Under the pieces are notes generated by a model. That model was not told where the DNA came from, made no database searches, and saw only the letters and a program-made list of their open reading frames with translations. From the NCBI GenBank assembly GCA_002840125.1, contig PGZF01000002.1, positions 124,001-188,000 on the forward strand: DNA of 64,000 nucleotides. The letters run 5' to 3'. This document shows positions 1-7,588 of the stretch, piece by piece. The stretch is from Gammaproteobacteria bacterium HGW-Gammaproteobacteria-15. Its GTDB lineage: Bacteria; Pseudomonadota; Gammaproteobacteria; Enterobacterales; Alteromonadaceae. The translations under genes and the position numbers were made by a program. Numbering within the stretch: position 1 is the first letter of the stretch; every line of letters begins with the position of its first letter.

Positions 1-177
1 AGTGCTAATGCACTGTATTTGGTGTTTTACTATGTTGGCGCCAGCACCGGTGGTTTGTATTTACAGCCTTTTTGGCAGTGGCACAGCTGGCATGGCGTAG
101 TGCTGGGGGCGTTACTTATGTATGGTGTAACTCTGCTGTTATGTTTATGGCTGTGGCAGCGCGCTAAGCAACTGTAG
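1..177 (+). CDS. MFS transporter, C-terminal end (partial)
   Basis: The window opens inside this gene; the last 58 codons are visible and end at TAG 175-177. The fragment has two hydrophobic helices split by a short polar loop (FWQWHSWHGVV) and a short basic tail (WQRAKQL). This resembles the last two transmembrane helices of DHA1-type major facilitator proteins such as YnfM, which export drugs or sugars across the inner membrane by proton antiport. Its last 33 bases overlap the end of rluF on the other strand. The substrate cannot be read from this fragment, and the family call rests on the tail alone. Confidence 0.6.
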   Translation, partial: SANALYLVFYYVGASTGGLYLQPFWQWHSWHGVVLGALLMYGVTLLLCLWLWQRAKQL

Positions 178-879
178 CTGGTGTAACTCGGCACTGCTTA
201 GCGGCCGCATTTGCCCTTCAGGCAGTTGTGCCAGCTGTAAATTATGCAACCGGTCACGTTTTAGCGCGGTAACACGATAACCCAGTGTTTTACACATATA
301 GCGTATTTGCCGGTGCAGGCCCTGGGTTAACACAATATAAAACTGCTGGTTACCGCTTTGTGTTATCTGGCAAGGGCGGGATTGGTAGGTTTTTTCTCCC
401 AGTTGCCAGCTTACCCCTGCAGCCATGCTGGCAATAAAATCGCCGGTGATGTTTTTATCAATATTAACCTGGTAGCCTTTTTCATGGTAATAGGCCGGGT
501 GCATCAGGCGCTGGCTAAGTCCGCCATCATTGGTTAACAGCAATAAGCCGCTGGAATCTTTATCCAGCCGGCCCACCGCAAATAAACGCTGTGGTAATAA
601 CCTGAGTACCTGATACAGGCTGGCCGGATCATCCGGGCGGTTATTGCAGTCAATCCCAACCGGTTTATGGTACAAAACATACTGCAAGGCCGGTTGGGCC
701 GGTAACGGCAGGCCGTGAATACACACCCGATCCAAAGTGCTAACACCATCTGTGTGGCGCGCTACAGCGCCATTTATGCTAACTACGCCTTCGGTAATCA
801 ACCGCTCGGCAGCACGGCGCGAGCAATAACCACTTTGGGCAATCCATCTTGCCAGACGCTGTGGAGCAGGGGATACCAT
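145..879 (-). CDS. rluF: 23S rRNA pseudouridine synthase, RluF-like
   Basis: This 244-residue protein belongs to the RsuA/RluB/E/F family, which converts a specific uridine in rRNA to pseudouridine. An S4 RNA-binding domain spans about residues 6-50 (LARWIAQSGYCSRRAAERLI). The catalytic motif GRLDKDSSG carries the active-site Asp at about residue 106. The stretch HEKGYQVNIDKNIT and the late motif LTQGLHRQIRYMC follow RluF of E. coli (U2604 of 23S rRNA) more closely than RluE or RsuA. E. coli RluF has a long basic tail that is absent here. The gene converges on and overlaps the MFS gene by 33 bp. RluF versus RluE/B is a judgement from memory. Confidence 0.78.
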   Translation of the reverse strand: MVSPAPQRLARWIAQSGYCSRRAAERLITEGVVSINGAVARHTDGVSTLDRVCIHGLPLPAQPALQYVLYHKPVGIDCNNRPDDPASLYQVLRLLPQRLFAVGRLDKDSSGLLLLTNDGGLSQRLMHPAYYHEKGYQVNIDKNITGDFIASMAAGVSWQLGEKTYQSRPCQITQSGNQQFYIVLTQGLHRQIRYMCKTLGYRVTALKRDRLHNLQLAQLPEGQMRPLSSAELHQLQLLSALPQP

Positions 880-899
880 GGAATGAAACCGTCAGAATA

Positions 900-1040
900 A
901 AGATGCCGATAATAACCGATATAGCGGCGCAAGATCATCTGGCTGTAACATTTAGCAGGCACACTAAACACTGCCTGCAAGGCAAACCTGTTCCTCCTAG
1001 TGCTTCAAATTCGCCGGATCTATAAGGTCCGGCTTTTTTT
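900..1040 (+). ncRNA. candidate small RNA ending in an intrinsic terminator
   Basis: This non-coding stretch lies upstream of rluF, and its only strong punctuation is a terminator on the plus strand (1013-1040), opposite to rluF. Before it are a hairpin with GCAGGC/GCCTGC arms (956-976) and an unpaired CCTCCT at 993-998, which matches the anti-Shine-Dalgarno core that many regulatory RNAs expose. No plus-strand open reading frame ends at this terminator. The 5' end is arbitrary because I could not find a convincing promoter. It could instead be terminator debris from a lost gene. Confidence 0.3.
1013..1040 (+). terminator. Rho-independent terminator
   Basis: GCCGGA and TCCGGC arms enclose a short loop and are followed by seven T residues. 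The T tract is only on the plus strand. No plus-strand protein gene ends nearby, so it probably ends a non-coding transcript. Confidence 0.75.
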
Positions 1041-1108
1041 GCCCGCTATTACTTGCTTGTCGTTTTTTTATTGGTGTTGCTTAACAAGGTTTAATAAAAG
1101 TATCGCTA

Positions 1109-1221
1109 AGTTGTAACACAACTGACACTTAAGCCGGGCACAATGCACAGCGTTACACCTTCCTTCCTGGATTATTAAACACTATTTAGTGGCGGGGGCC
1201 TTGGCTCCCGCTTTATTTTTT
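1109..1221 (+). ncRNA. second candidate small RNA
   Basis: A hairpin (AGTTGT/ACAACT, 1109-1123) is followed by a single-stranded pyrimidine-rich linker containing CCTTCCTTCCT (about 1158-1168) and then a strong terminator (1192-1221). This hairpin-linker-terminator order is typical of Hfq-type regulatory RNAs. The only reading frame inside is an 11-codon one from ATG 1143, without a good ribosome site. It may alternatively be a leader peptide or attenuator in front of the ECF sigma operon. No homologue is recognised. Confidence 0.3.
1192..1221 (+). terminator. Rho-independent terminator
   Basis: An eight- to nine-pair GC-rich stem (GCGGG..GCC / GGC..CCCGC with one G-T pair) and a TT loop are followed by TTTATTTTTT. 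It sits 130 bp upstream of the sigma gene and does not end a visible protein gene. Confidence 0.8.
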
Positions 1222-1282
1222 CTGTAAAAACCTATCTGCAAAAACTAGCGATAAAAATATCTGTAAAACTTTTTGCTGCGTT

Positions 1283-1311
1283 TAAACCTTTCGCTTTACC
1301 CTGTCGACTAA
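1283..1311 (+). promoter_or_regulatory. possible ECF-type autopromoter
   Basis: TAAACCTTT (1283-1291) and CGACTAA (1305-1311) resemble the AAC-rich -35 and CGTC-like -10 elements used by RpoE-like sigma factors, with the 17-base AAC-to-CG distance usual for such promoters. It lies about 40 bp before the sigma gene, as expected if the factor drives its own operon. The match is by eye and imperfect at the -10. Confidence 0.3.
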
Positions 1312-1352
1312 CCTGACAATTAACACAATAACTTTGGTATTTAAGGGCGTTT

Positions 1353-1877
1353 ATGGCTATGGAGATTGCGCAGGCAGTCACAGCTGCGCAAAAGGGCGAC
1401 AAACAAGCCTTTTACTACCTTTATCAGCAGTATGTTGGCCGGGTATACGCTATTTGCTGGCGCTTGCTGGCTAATAAACAAAAAGCTGAGGATGCCAGTC
1501 AGGAAATTTTTATTAAGGTGTGGCAGCAACTTGCCGGGTTTCGTGGCGATAGCAGCTTCGCCACCTGGCTGCACAGTATTGCTACCCGCACTGCTATTGA
1601 TATCTGGCGGCAGCAAAAATACCTGCGCTTAACCGACAGCAGTGACGAGCAACCAGAGCTGGCAGAGCAAGCCGTAGCGTGCACCAGTGAAGAGGCTCCG
1701 CTGGAGCAGGCTATACAACGCCTGCCAGCGCAGGCCAGAGCCGTATTTGTATTATTTGCGCTGGAGGGGTATCAGCACCAGGAAATTGCGGCTTTGCTGG
1801 GCATTGCCGAGGGTACCTCTAAAGCGCAGTATTTCAGAGCCAGACAATTGTTACAGGAGTGGTTAGCAGATGAATGA
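1353..1877 (+). CDS. ECF sigma factor (RpoE-like, sigma-70 family)
   Basis: This 174-residue protein has the two-domain plan of extracytoplasmic-function sigma factors, which direct RNA polymerase to stress or envelope promoters. Region 2 covers about residues 14-85, with AEDASQEIFIKVWQQL (core binding) and FATWLHSIATRTAIDIWR (-10 recognition). Region 4 covers about 115-170, with LPAQARAVFVLFALEGYQHQEIA and the helix-turn-helix AALLGIAEGTSKAQYFRAR. Start ATG 1353 is preceded by AAGGG; ATG 1359 is an alternative. It overlaps the next gene by 8 bp, the usual layout for a sigma factor and its anti-sigma factor, and heads a three-gene operon. The inducing signal is unknown. Confidence 0.88.
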   Translation: MAMEIAQAVTAAQKGDKQAFYYLYQQYVGRVYAICWRLLANKQKAEDASQEIFIKVWQQLAGFRGDSSFATWLHSIATRTAIDIWRQQKYLRLTDSSDEQPELAEQAVACTSEEAPLEQAIQRLPAQARAVFVLFALEGYQHQEIAALLGIAEGTSKAQYFRARQLLQEWLADE

Positions 1878-2397
1878 TCAGCAACTTGATAACGCTATCA
1901 GCAAGCTGGCACCGCAGATAGCACCACAACGTGATTTATGGCCAGACATCAGCGCACGGATTGATATGGCCGCGCAGCTTGAAATAACGGCACGGCCTGA
2001 TGTCGCCGAGGCAGCAACAGACACCGCCAGACCCGCACGCTGGTATTGGGGTATTGCCGCCATGCTGGGGCTATTGAGTGTATTTGGCTGGCAGCAAGCA
2101 CTATTGCCCGGCACTACCAGCCCCACGGCGTCTATACCTAGCGCAGAGCTGATGTTACTGCAGTTGTATGAACAGCAAAAAGCTACCCAGTTGAGCCAGA
2201 TGGTGGCAGTCGCCGAGGGCTTTGATAACTGGCAGCAACAAATACGGGTATGGGACCAGGCAATAGCCCAGGTACGCCAGGCGTTAGCATTTTATCCGGA
2301 TGAACCGCAGCTGTTAGCGCAGTTGCAAAGCTTGTATCAACAGCAGTTGTCTTACCTGCAACAGGCGACACTGCAACAACCTTTAGTAATAAGTTAG
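1870..2397 (+). CDS. membrane-anchored partner of the sigma factor (putative anti-sigma factor)
   Basis: The protein has 175 residues. A soluble N-terminal part contains PQRDLWPDISARI (about 19-31), a pattern seen in short anti-sigma proteins next to ECF factors. One transmembrane helix follows at about 58-77 (WYWGIAAMLGLLSVFGW), then a Gln-rich periplasmic region that looks helical and coiled-coil-like (LYEQQKATQLSQM to the end). No zinc-binding HxxxCxxC motif is present, so this is not a ZAS-type factor. The 8-bp overlap with the sigma gene and the topology support sequestering of sigma at the membrane. That role is inferred from context. Confidence 0.6.
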   Translation: MNDQQLDNAISKLAPQIAPQRDLWPDISARIDMAAQLEITARPDVAEAATDTARPARWYWGIAAMLGLLSVFGWQQALLPGTTSPTASIPSAELMLLQLYEQQKATQLSQMVAVAEGFDNWQQQIRVWDQAIAQVRQALAFYPDEPQLLAQLQSLYQQQLSYLQQATLQQPLVIS

Positions 2398-2407
2398 GAG
2401 ATAACAC

Positions 2408-3382
2408 ATGAATACAGTGGCAAAAACTTGGGCCTTTGGCCTTGGCAGTTTAGTGTTGCTGGGCTTTAGCCAGCTGGCTTTAGCCGATGCGCGTGAAGCG
2501 GTAAATGAAAGCCGGGCGGTAAGCGCCAACGAGAAAATTTATATTGAAGTAATGAGCGGTGAAATAACCATTAATGCAGTAAATAGTAACCAGTTTAAAG
2601 CCAGCGGTAAGCTGGATGAAAAAGCCACCGGTTATACGCTGGACAGTAAAGACGGTTTTACCCGCTTTGAAATGACCATGCCACGCCAGGTTAATTACAA
2701 CTGGCGTGACAAAAGCAACAACGCAGAGCTAAGTTTTGATGTGCCGGTAGGTAGCCACGTTGAGTTTAAAGGTGTAAACGGCAACGTTACTGTAAGCGGT
2801 ATTCACGGCAGCAGCCAGATCAGTACGGTAAACGGCGAAATTAAAGCCTCTGACTTACGCAACAGTGTAAAACTGAGTACGGTAAATGGCGAAATTAAAG
2901 TAAAAAATGCCAGCGGCAAGGTAGAACTAAGCTCGGTTAACGGCAAAATAGATGACGAAGGCTCCAGCGGCCGCCTGAGCTATGACGTAGTTAACGGCAA
3001 AATCAACGTTAAAAGCAGTGCTGAAGAGGTAAGCGTCAACACCGTAAACGGTGATGCCGAACTGGAGCTAAACGGCACTAAACAGCTGAAACTCAACACC
3101 GTAAACGGTGAAATTGATGCCAAACTAAAAGGCTCTGCCAGCCCGCGTGTAACAGGCAGCAGTGTAAGTGGCGATATTGAATTAAAACTGGACAGCAAGG
3201 TTAGCGCCCGCTTTGATATTAAAGCTTCAGCCGGTGGCAGCATTAAAAACAAGCTGAGCGACGACAAAGCCAATAAAGCCAAATACGGCCCGGCCCGTAG
3301 CCTGCAGTTCACGCTGGGTAGTGGTGATGGCAGCGTAGAGCTAAGCACAGTAAGCGGCGATATAGAGCTGGATAAGTTATAA
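2408..3382 (+). CDS. exported DUF4097 beta-strand repeat protein
   Basis: This 324-residue protein has a signal peptide (MNTVAKTWAFGLGSLVLLGF to about residue 27). The body repeats a unit of about 18-20 residues centred on VNGEI, VNGKI, VNGDA or VSGDIEL at least nine times, typical of DUF4097 (adhesin-like beta-helix) proteins. Such proteins often sit beside ECF sigma/anti-sigma pairs and are thought to be periplasmic or surface beta-solenoids; their function is unknown. It follows the putative anti-sigma gene by 10 bp with the SD TAGGAG and is closed by a strong terminator, so the three genes form one operon. It is probably a target or sensor of the sigma pathway (inference). Confidence 0.8.
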   Translation: MNTVAKTWAFGLGSLVLLGFSQLALADAREAVNESRAVSANEKIYIEVMSGEITINAVNSNQFKASGKLDEKATGYTLDSKDGFTRFEMTMPRQVNYNWRDKSNNAELSFDVPVGSHVEFKGVNGNVTVSGIHGSSQISTVNGEIKASDLRNSVKLSTVNGEIKVKNASGKVELSSVNGKIDDEGSSGRLSYDVVNGKINVKSSAEEVSVNTVNGDAELELNGTKQLKLNTVNGEIDAKLKGSASPRVTGSSVSGDIELKLDSKVSARFDIKASAGGSIKNKLSDDKANKAKYGPARSLQFTLGSGDGSVELSTVSGDIELDKL

Positions 3383-3410
3383 GCCTGAAACGTTATATAT
3401 CCCTGTAAAC

Positions 3411-3436
3411 AAAGGCCGCTTTTGCGGCCTTTGTTA
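3411..3436 (+). terminator. Rho-independent terminator of the sigma operon
   Basis: A perfect nine-pair stem AAAGGCCGC / GCGGCCTTT with a TTTT loop is followed by a T-rich tail, 29 bp after the DUF4097 gene. Confidence 0.85.
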
Positions 3437-3581
3437 TTTGCAGCAACAAAAATTTGTACAAGATAAAAGTTCTTGATTTACATTGAGATAGCGGCTTAGA
3501 CTGGATTCAGCTACCTCTTGCCATTGTTGATGTCGGACTTTTAATCAGGCGCTGAATGGCAAATTTTACTCAGGTTTATTA

Positions 3582-4031
3582 ATGAATATTGAAAGTGTAA
3601 GTAAGGCAGAACATCAAAAGCTTATAGAAATTTGGGAAGCGTCAGTTAGGGCAACGCACGATTTTTTATCTGAAGACGATTTACAGCAACTTAAACCCCT
3701 TATTCTGGAACAGTATTTTGATGTTGTGAATTTAACCTGCGCTAAAACCAGCACTGGCGAAATAGCCGGGTTTTGCGGTGTGCATGATGGCAATATTGAA
3801 ATGCTGTTTATCGCACCAGAGCTGCGCGGGCAGGGTATTGGCGCTTTGCTGGCAGCTCATGCTATTAGTGCGCAAGGCGCGACAAAAGTGGACGTGAACG
3901 AGCAAAACCCGCAGGCGTTGGGGTTTTACCAGCGTATCGGTTTTGATGTAACCGGCCGTTCGCCAACCGATGGCCAGGACAAGCCTTATCCGTTGCTGCA
4001 TATGACATTACAAAAAGTACAACAGGTATAA
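3582..4031 (+). CDS. yjaB: GNAT-family N-acetyltransferase, YjaB-like
   Basis: This 149-residue single-domain acetyltransferase closely follows E. coli YjaB: IWEASVRATHDFLSEDD near the start, MLFIAPELRGQGIGALL as the acetyl-CoA pyrophosphate-binding motif A (about 89-106), and VNEQNPQALGFYQRIGFDV followed by TGRSPTDGQDKPYPLLHM at the end. GNAT enzymes move an acetyl group from acetyl-CoA to an amine; the substrate of YjaB is not established. The gene is monocistronic, with 150 bp of non-coding DNA upstream. The first residues fit the fold well, so ATG 3582 is a sound start although its SD is weak. Confidence 0.8.
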   Translation: MNIESVSKAEHQKLIEIWEASVRATHDFLSEDDLQQLKPLILEQYFDVVNLTCAKTSTGEIAGFCGVHDGNIEMLFIAPELRGQGIGALLAAHAISAQGATKVDVNEQNPQALGFYQRIGFDVTGRSPTDGQDKPYPLLHMTLQKVQQV

Positions 4032-4066
4032 GTGCGTGCTGTGAATAATCACAAAAGGTGTGGGCT

Positions 4067-4534
4067 ATGAAAAAACTGTTACTTGTTACGCTGTCAGTTT
4101 TTATCTCGTTATCTGTATCAGCAACAGAGACAAAACTGGATTTAGATGCTTTTGCCAGGCAGTATTTTGCTGCAATGGTGGCGACGCAGTCACCTGATGC
4201 GACAGAACAAGATCTTGAAAATTACCTGGCGCTGCTAACCGATGATATAGGGCATTCTCACTTACCTTACGTTACCGATGATTCGCGCGAGCCTGATGGC
4301 AAACAAGCCATGCGAAAAGGTATGACGTTTTATCTTGGTGCCCACACCGAGCATAAAGCTGAACTGCTGGATGTGTTTACCTTTAACCAGTCTGCCGTTG
4401 CTATCCGCTATAGCAACAGTGCTAAAGGCATTCACCCGCAGCATAAGCAGCCCATTTCTTATAGTCAGATCATGATGGAAGTATTGGAAATGGAAAATGG
4501 TAAAGTGGCGGTGATCCGTAAGTATCACCAGTAG
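4067..4534 (+). CDS. exported SnoaL/NTF2-like protein
   Basis: The protein has 155 residues. A signal peptide (KKLLLVTLSVFISLSVSA) is followed by a small alpha+beta domain that reads like the SnoaL/NTF2 cone fold: a helix with FARQYFAAMVA, then LLTDDIGHSHLPY, a middle G-x-x-A helix, and strands ending MMEVLEMENGKVAVIRKYHQ. Members are enzymes or ligand-binding proteins with varied substrates, so no function can be given. I chose ATG 4067 because AAAAGG lies nine bases upstream; GTG 4058 in the same frame is less likely. It is probably periplasmic. Confidence 0.55.
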   Translation: MKKLLLVTLSVFISLSVSATETKLDLDAFARQYFAAMVATQSPDATEQDLENYLALLTDDIGHSHLPYVTDDSREPDGKQAMRKGMTFYLGAHTEHKAELLDVFTFNQSAVAIRYSNSAKGIHPQHKQPISYSQIMMEVLEMENGKVAVIRKYHQ

Positions 4535-4572
4535 TATGCCGCGTTAAAAGCTATGACGCTGAAACCGTTATA

Positions 4573-5325
4573 GTGTCCGGGAATGAACAATTGAAGTATA
4601 TATTTTTACTCAGCATTTTTTTTTGTAGCCAGCTTGCGGCCACAGAGTATCGCGTACTTAGCGATGCGCAGACACAGCGGGATATTCCCATCCACATCAG
4701 TTACCCGCAGGATACTTCGGTTTGCAGCAGTAAAAATCCTTGTCCGGTGGCGTTGCTAAGCTCCGGTTATGGGGTGGCTTATGATAACTATAAGTTTATC
4801 AGCAATACACTAAATGCTGCTGGCTATCTGGTGGTGGCGGTGCAACACGAATTGCCGGGTGACCCGCCGTTGGCGGTGCGTGGCGATCTTTATACTGCAC
4901 GCAGTGAAAACTGGCAGCGTGGTGCCAACAGTCTTGAATTTGTCCGTACTGAACTGCAACAGCACATGCCAAACTATAATTTTGTCGCGCCTACGTTAAT
5001 AGGGCATTCCAACGGCGGTGATATCTCGGGCTGGTACATTAATAGTGGCAAGGGTAAGGTAGCGCAGCTGATAACGCTGGATCATCGTCGTGTTCCATTA
5101 CCAAGGATTGAAAAGATGTCTGTATTGTCAATTCGAGGCAGCGATTTTCCGGCTGATAAAGACGTGTTGTATTCGGAGAATGAGTTAAAGCAGTTTAATG
5201 CTTGTATTGTACAAATTGCCAACTCAAAGCATAACGAAATGACAGATTTCGGGCCTGATTGGCTTAAACAAACGTTAAGCAAAGCTATTGCTGCTTTTTT
5301 AACTGGTCGCTGCCAAAGTGCTTAG
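4573..5325 (+). CDS. exported alpha/beta hydrolase
   Basis: This 250-residue protein has a hydrophobic signal segment (KYIFLLSIFFCSQLAA) and an alpha/beta-hydrolase core. LLSSGYGVAYDNYKFIS forms the oxyanion-hole strand region, and the nucleophile elbow GHSNGG places Ser at about residue 146. SIRGSDFPADKD is likely the acid loop and NSKHNEM the catalytic His. Cys pairs (CSSKNPC and C in the tail) suit a periplasmic enzyme. The start is uncertain: GTG 4573 is the longest; TTG 4591 would give a cleaner signal peptide (KYIFLL). The substrate is unknown; esterase or dienelactone-hydrolase-like activity is possible. Confidence 0.65.
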   Translation: MSGNEQLKYIFLLSIFFCSQLAATEYRVLSDAQTQRDIPIHISYPQDTSVCSSKNPCPVALLSSGYGVAYDNYKFISNTLNAAGYLVVAVQHELPGDPPLAVRGDLYTARSENWQRGANSLEFVRTELQQHMPNYNFVAPTLIGHSNGGDISGWYINSGKGKVAQLITLDHRRVPLPRIEKMSVLSIRGSDFPADKDVLYSENELKQFNACIVQIANSKHNEMTDFGPDWLKQTLSKAIAAFLTGRCQSA

Positions 5326-5380
5326 CGGTACAAGCATATACTGGCCTTAAGCGTTGCAACTTGGGTTTTTCTGACGAAAT

Positions 5381-6091
5381 ATGACTAATCTAATAATATT
5401 TTTGCTCTTTATCTCTTTTGCCATTGAGACTCTCGCAGTTGAGGTTCCTACAAGCATCCGGGCTGAGAGGGCAATAGCCAGTGTAGAACCGGCTTTGAAG
5501 AAAGAGCTGTCGAATTTGGGCCTTAAATACGGTGCGCCGGTATTTATCCGTATCTTCAAAGATCCTGGTGTGCTTGAGGTGTGGGTTGAGTCTGCTGACG
5601 GAACCTTTATAGCCTTTAAAAGTTACGATATTTGCACCTTTTCCGGCGATCTTGGGCCAAAGCTGAAGCAAGGCGACAAGCAAAGCCCGGAAGGCTTTTA
5701 CTTTGTTAATGCTGGCCGGCTGAACCCCTGGAGCAGTTACCACCTGTCTTTTAATTTAGGCTACCCCAATAAGTACGATCGTGTGCATGGTCGCACGGGT
5801 GATGCGCTAATGGTGCACGGCAATTGCGTGTCTATTGGGTGCTACGCAATGACTGATGCATATATGAATGAAATATATGCTCTTGGGGTAGCGGCGCTAA
5901 AGTCGGGGCAACCATTTTTTAGAGTTCATATCTTCCCCTTCCGGCTTGAGAGCGCTACTTTAGCAAAATATAACTCGCATCAGTGGCATTCCTTCTGGTT
6001 AAACCTTAAGGAAGGCTATGATTACTTTAACAGCCATAAGCGGCCACCAAACACAGAGGTTTTCAATCGGAACTATGTGTTTGGCCCTTAG
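5381..6091 (+). CDS. YkuD-fold murein protein, YafK/DpaA family
   Basis: This 236-residue exported protein has a signal peptide (MTNLIIFLLFISFAIETLA) and an L,D-transpeptidase (YkuD) catalytic domain. The signature is H-G-N-C-V-S-I-G-C-Y-A-M-T at about residues 146-158, with the catalytic Cys at about 154 and the conserved His at 146. SPEGFYFVNAGRLNPWSSYH and YPNKYDRVHGRTG match YafK. In E. coli, YafK (DpaA/LdtF) removes Braun lipoprotein from peptidoglycan rather than attaching it, so a role in envelope-wall linkage is likely. It stands alone between unrelated small genes. The family is clear; cross-linking versus hydrolytic activity is not decided by sequence. Confidence 0.82.
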   Translation: MTNLIIFLLFISFAIETLAVEVPTSIRAERAIASVEPALKKELSNLGLKYGAPVFIRIFKDPGVLEVWVESADGTFIAFKSYDICTFSGDLGPKLKQGDKQSPEGFYFVNAGRLNPWSSYHLSFNLGYPNKYDRVHGRTGDALMVHGNCVSIGCYAMTDAYMNEIYALGVAALKSGQPFFRVHIFPFRLESATLAKYNSHQWHSFWLNLKEGYDYFNSHKRPPNTEVFNRNYVFGP

Positions 6092-6187
6092 ACCTCAGGT
6101 GTTTTTGTAGCAGGGGATTGCTATCGCGGGTAAACGCTGGATATTTATAAGGAACAACAAAGTAATGTGGGAACGGGAGGCTAAATA

Positions 6188-6715
6188 ATGGGTTCACATC
6201 AGCAGCAAATATGCGGTTTTGCTAAATATAACCTTGAGTTCAATCACCGTTTATTCACCTTGGTAGCGGGCTTAAGCGATAGCGAACGTAAAAAAGAGCT
6301 GGGTGCATTCTTTGGCTCTGTCCATGCTACGCTGAATCATATTCTGTTGGCCGATCGTATCTGGCTTGGTCGCTTTGCCACAGCCTTTGCCATGGTTTCA
6401 CTACAGCAAGCCGAACTGGTGCAGCAGTTTTCGTCTTTACGTGATGAACTGTACGCAGATTTTACAGAGCTCAGTGTGCAAAGGGCGGCAACTGATGAAG
6501 TAATTACGCGCTTTGCCGCAGAGTTAACCGATGCGCAACTTGCCAGCAGTATGAAATACAGCAATTCGCAGGGCCAGTTACGCGAACATCCCACCTGGGT
6601 GGCTGTGGCACATATGTTTAATCACCAAACCCATCACCGCGGCCAGCTAACCACGCTATTGCACCAGCTTGGCCATGACGTTGGTGTAACCGATTTTGTT
6701 GCTTATGTAACTTAA
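6188..6715 (+). CDS. DinB/YfiT-type metal-dependent protein
   Basis: This 175-residue protein has the four-helix DinB fold: YNLEFNHRLFTLVAGL at the start, HATLNHILLADRIWLGRF (about 39-56) with the first metal-binding His, and FNHQTHHRGQLTTLLHQLG (about 144-162) with the two later His ligands. Members bind a divalent metal and often act as thiol-dependent transferases or DNA-damage-induced proteins of unknown role. The SD GGGAGG precedes ATG 6188. The next gene, a DUF1801 protein, follows after 15 bp, so they may be co-transcribed with the VOC gene as an operon of small enzymes. Confidence 0.82.
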   Translation: MGSHQQQICGFAKYNLEFNHRLFTLVAGLSDSERKKELGAFFGSVHATLNHILLADRIWLGRFATAFAMVSLQQAELVQQFSSLRDELYADFTELSVQRAATDEVITRFAAELTDAQLASSMKYSNSQGQLREHPTWVAVAHMFNHQTHHRGQLTTLLHQLGHDVGVTDFVAYVT

Positions 6716-6730
6716 AAGGCGTTAGCAAAT

Positions 6731-7129
6731 ATGACGATACAGCCAGAGATTAGCCACTACAACGAGGCTCAACAGCCAGAACTAAAAGCAGTATGTGAGC
6801 TGCTGGCAAAGCAAATAGACAAGGCAATGCCTGATGCACACAGCAAGATATGGCATGCGCATCCGGTATGGTTTTTAAACGGCAACCCTATTGTTGGCTA
6901 CAGCAAACAAAAAGCCGGTATACGGCTGATGTTCTGGAGCGGGGCAGACTTTGGCGAAGCAGGCTTAAACATTACCGGCAAAAAATTCAAAGATGCCTCG
7001 ATTTTTTATAACGCTGTTGCGGAGATTGACACCGCCGCATTGCAGTGCTGGTTGGCTAAAGCCAGAGAGATTCAGTGGGATTATAAAAATATCGTTAAAC
7101 GCAAAGGTGTGTTACAGAGGTTAATTTAA
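6731..7129 (+). CDS. DUF1801 (YdhG-like) protein
   Basis: This 132-residue cytosolic protein matches the DUF1801 pattern: an N-terminal helix, IWHAHPVWFLNGNPIVGY (about 42-59), a strand with KAGIRLMFWSGADFGEAGLN, then a helix-rich end with KAREIQWDYKNIV. The family shares a fold with bacterial YdhG and frataxin-like proteins; no reaction is established. It sits between the DinB gene (15 bp upstream) and the VOC gene (directly adjacent), which suggests one transcript. Confidence 0.7.
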   Translation: MTIQPEISHYNEAQQPELKAVCELLAKQIDKAMPDAHSKIWHAHPVWFLNGNPIVGYSKQKAGIRLMFWSGADFGEAGLNITGKKFKDASIFYNAVAEIDTAALQCWLAKAREIQWDYKNIVKRKGVLQRLI

Positions 7130-7552
7130 ATGAAAGCACGTATTTCTGTGATAACCCTTGGCGTAGCTAACTTAGAACGGGCCGTGCAGTTTTACCGTGA
7201 TGGCCTGGGCCTACCCACCGACGGCATAGTCGGTACCGAGTTTGAAAACGGTGCGGTCGCGTTCTTTGATCTAACCGCTGGCCTTAAACTGGCATTGTGG
7301 CCAACAACCAGCCTGGCACAGGATACCGGCCTGCCGTTTAGTGGCCACGGCTCAGGCATGTCAATTGGCCACAATGTGATGTCAAAAACCGAAGTTGATG
7401 AAGTAATGGCAGAGGCCAAAGCTGCAGGTGCAACAATAGTAAAACCGGCAAAAGACACTTTTTGGGGCGGCTACGCCGGCTATTTTCATGACCCGGATGG
7501 CCATTTATGGGAAGTAGTGTGGAACCCGGAGTTGCTGCCAGAGACAGTGTAA
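7130..7552 (+). CDS. glyoxalase/VOC-superfamily protein
   Basis: This 140-residue protein has the paired beta-alpha-beta-beta-beta modules of the vicinal oxygen chelate superfamily: ISVITLGVANLERAVQFYRDGLGLPT at the start and a second half ending AGYFHDPDGHLWEVVWNPE with the typical metal-ligand Glu. Members include glyoxalases, dioxygenases and antibiotic-binding proteins. The gene starts at the base after the DUF1801 stop codon, so translation is probably coupled. The substrate is unknown. Confidence 0.8.
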   Translation: MKARISVITLGVANLERAVQFYRDGLGLPTDGIVGTEFENGAVAFFDLTAGLKLALWPTTSLAQDTGLPFSGHGSGMSIGHNVMSKTEVDEVMAEAKAAGATIVKPAKDTFWGGYAGYFHDPDGHLWEVVWNPELLPETV

Positions 7553-7588
7553 CGTGGGCGTAATTGTGACACTTAAGGAGAATTTATC

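Noticed and set aside
2980..3348. 122-codon minus-strand frame inside the DUF4097 gene
   Set aside because: It mirrors the repeats of the real gene, and its Leu/Ser-rich sequence is a byproduct of those repeats.
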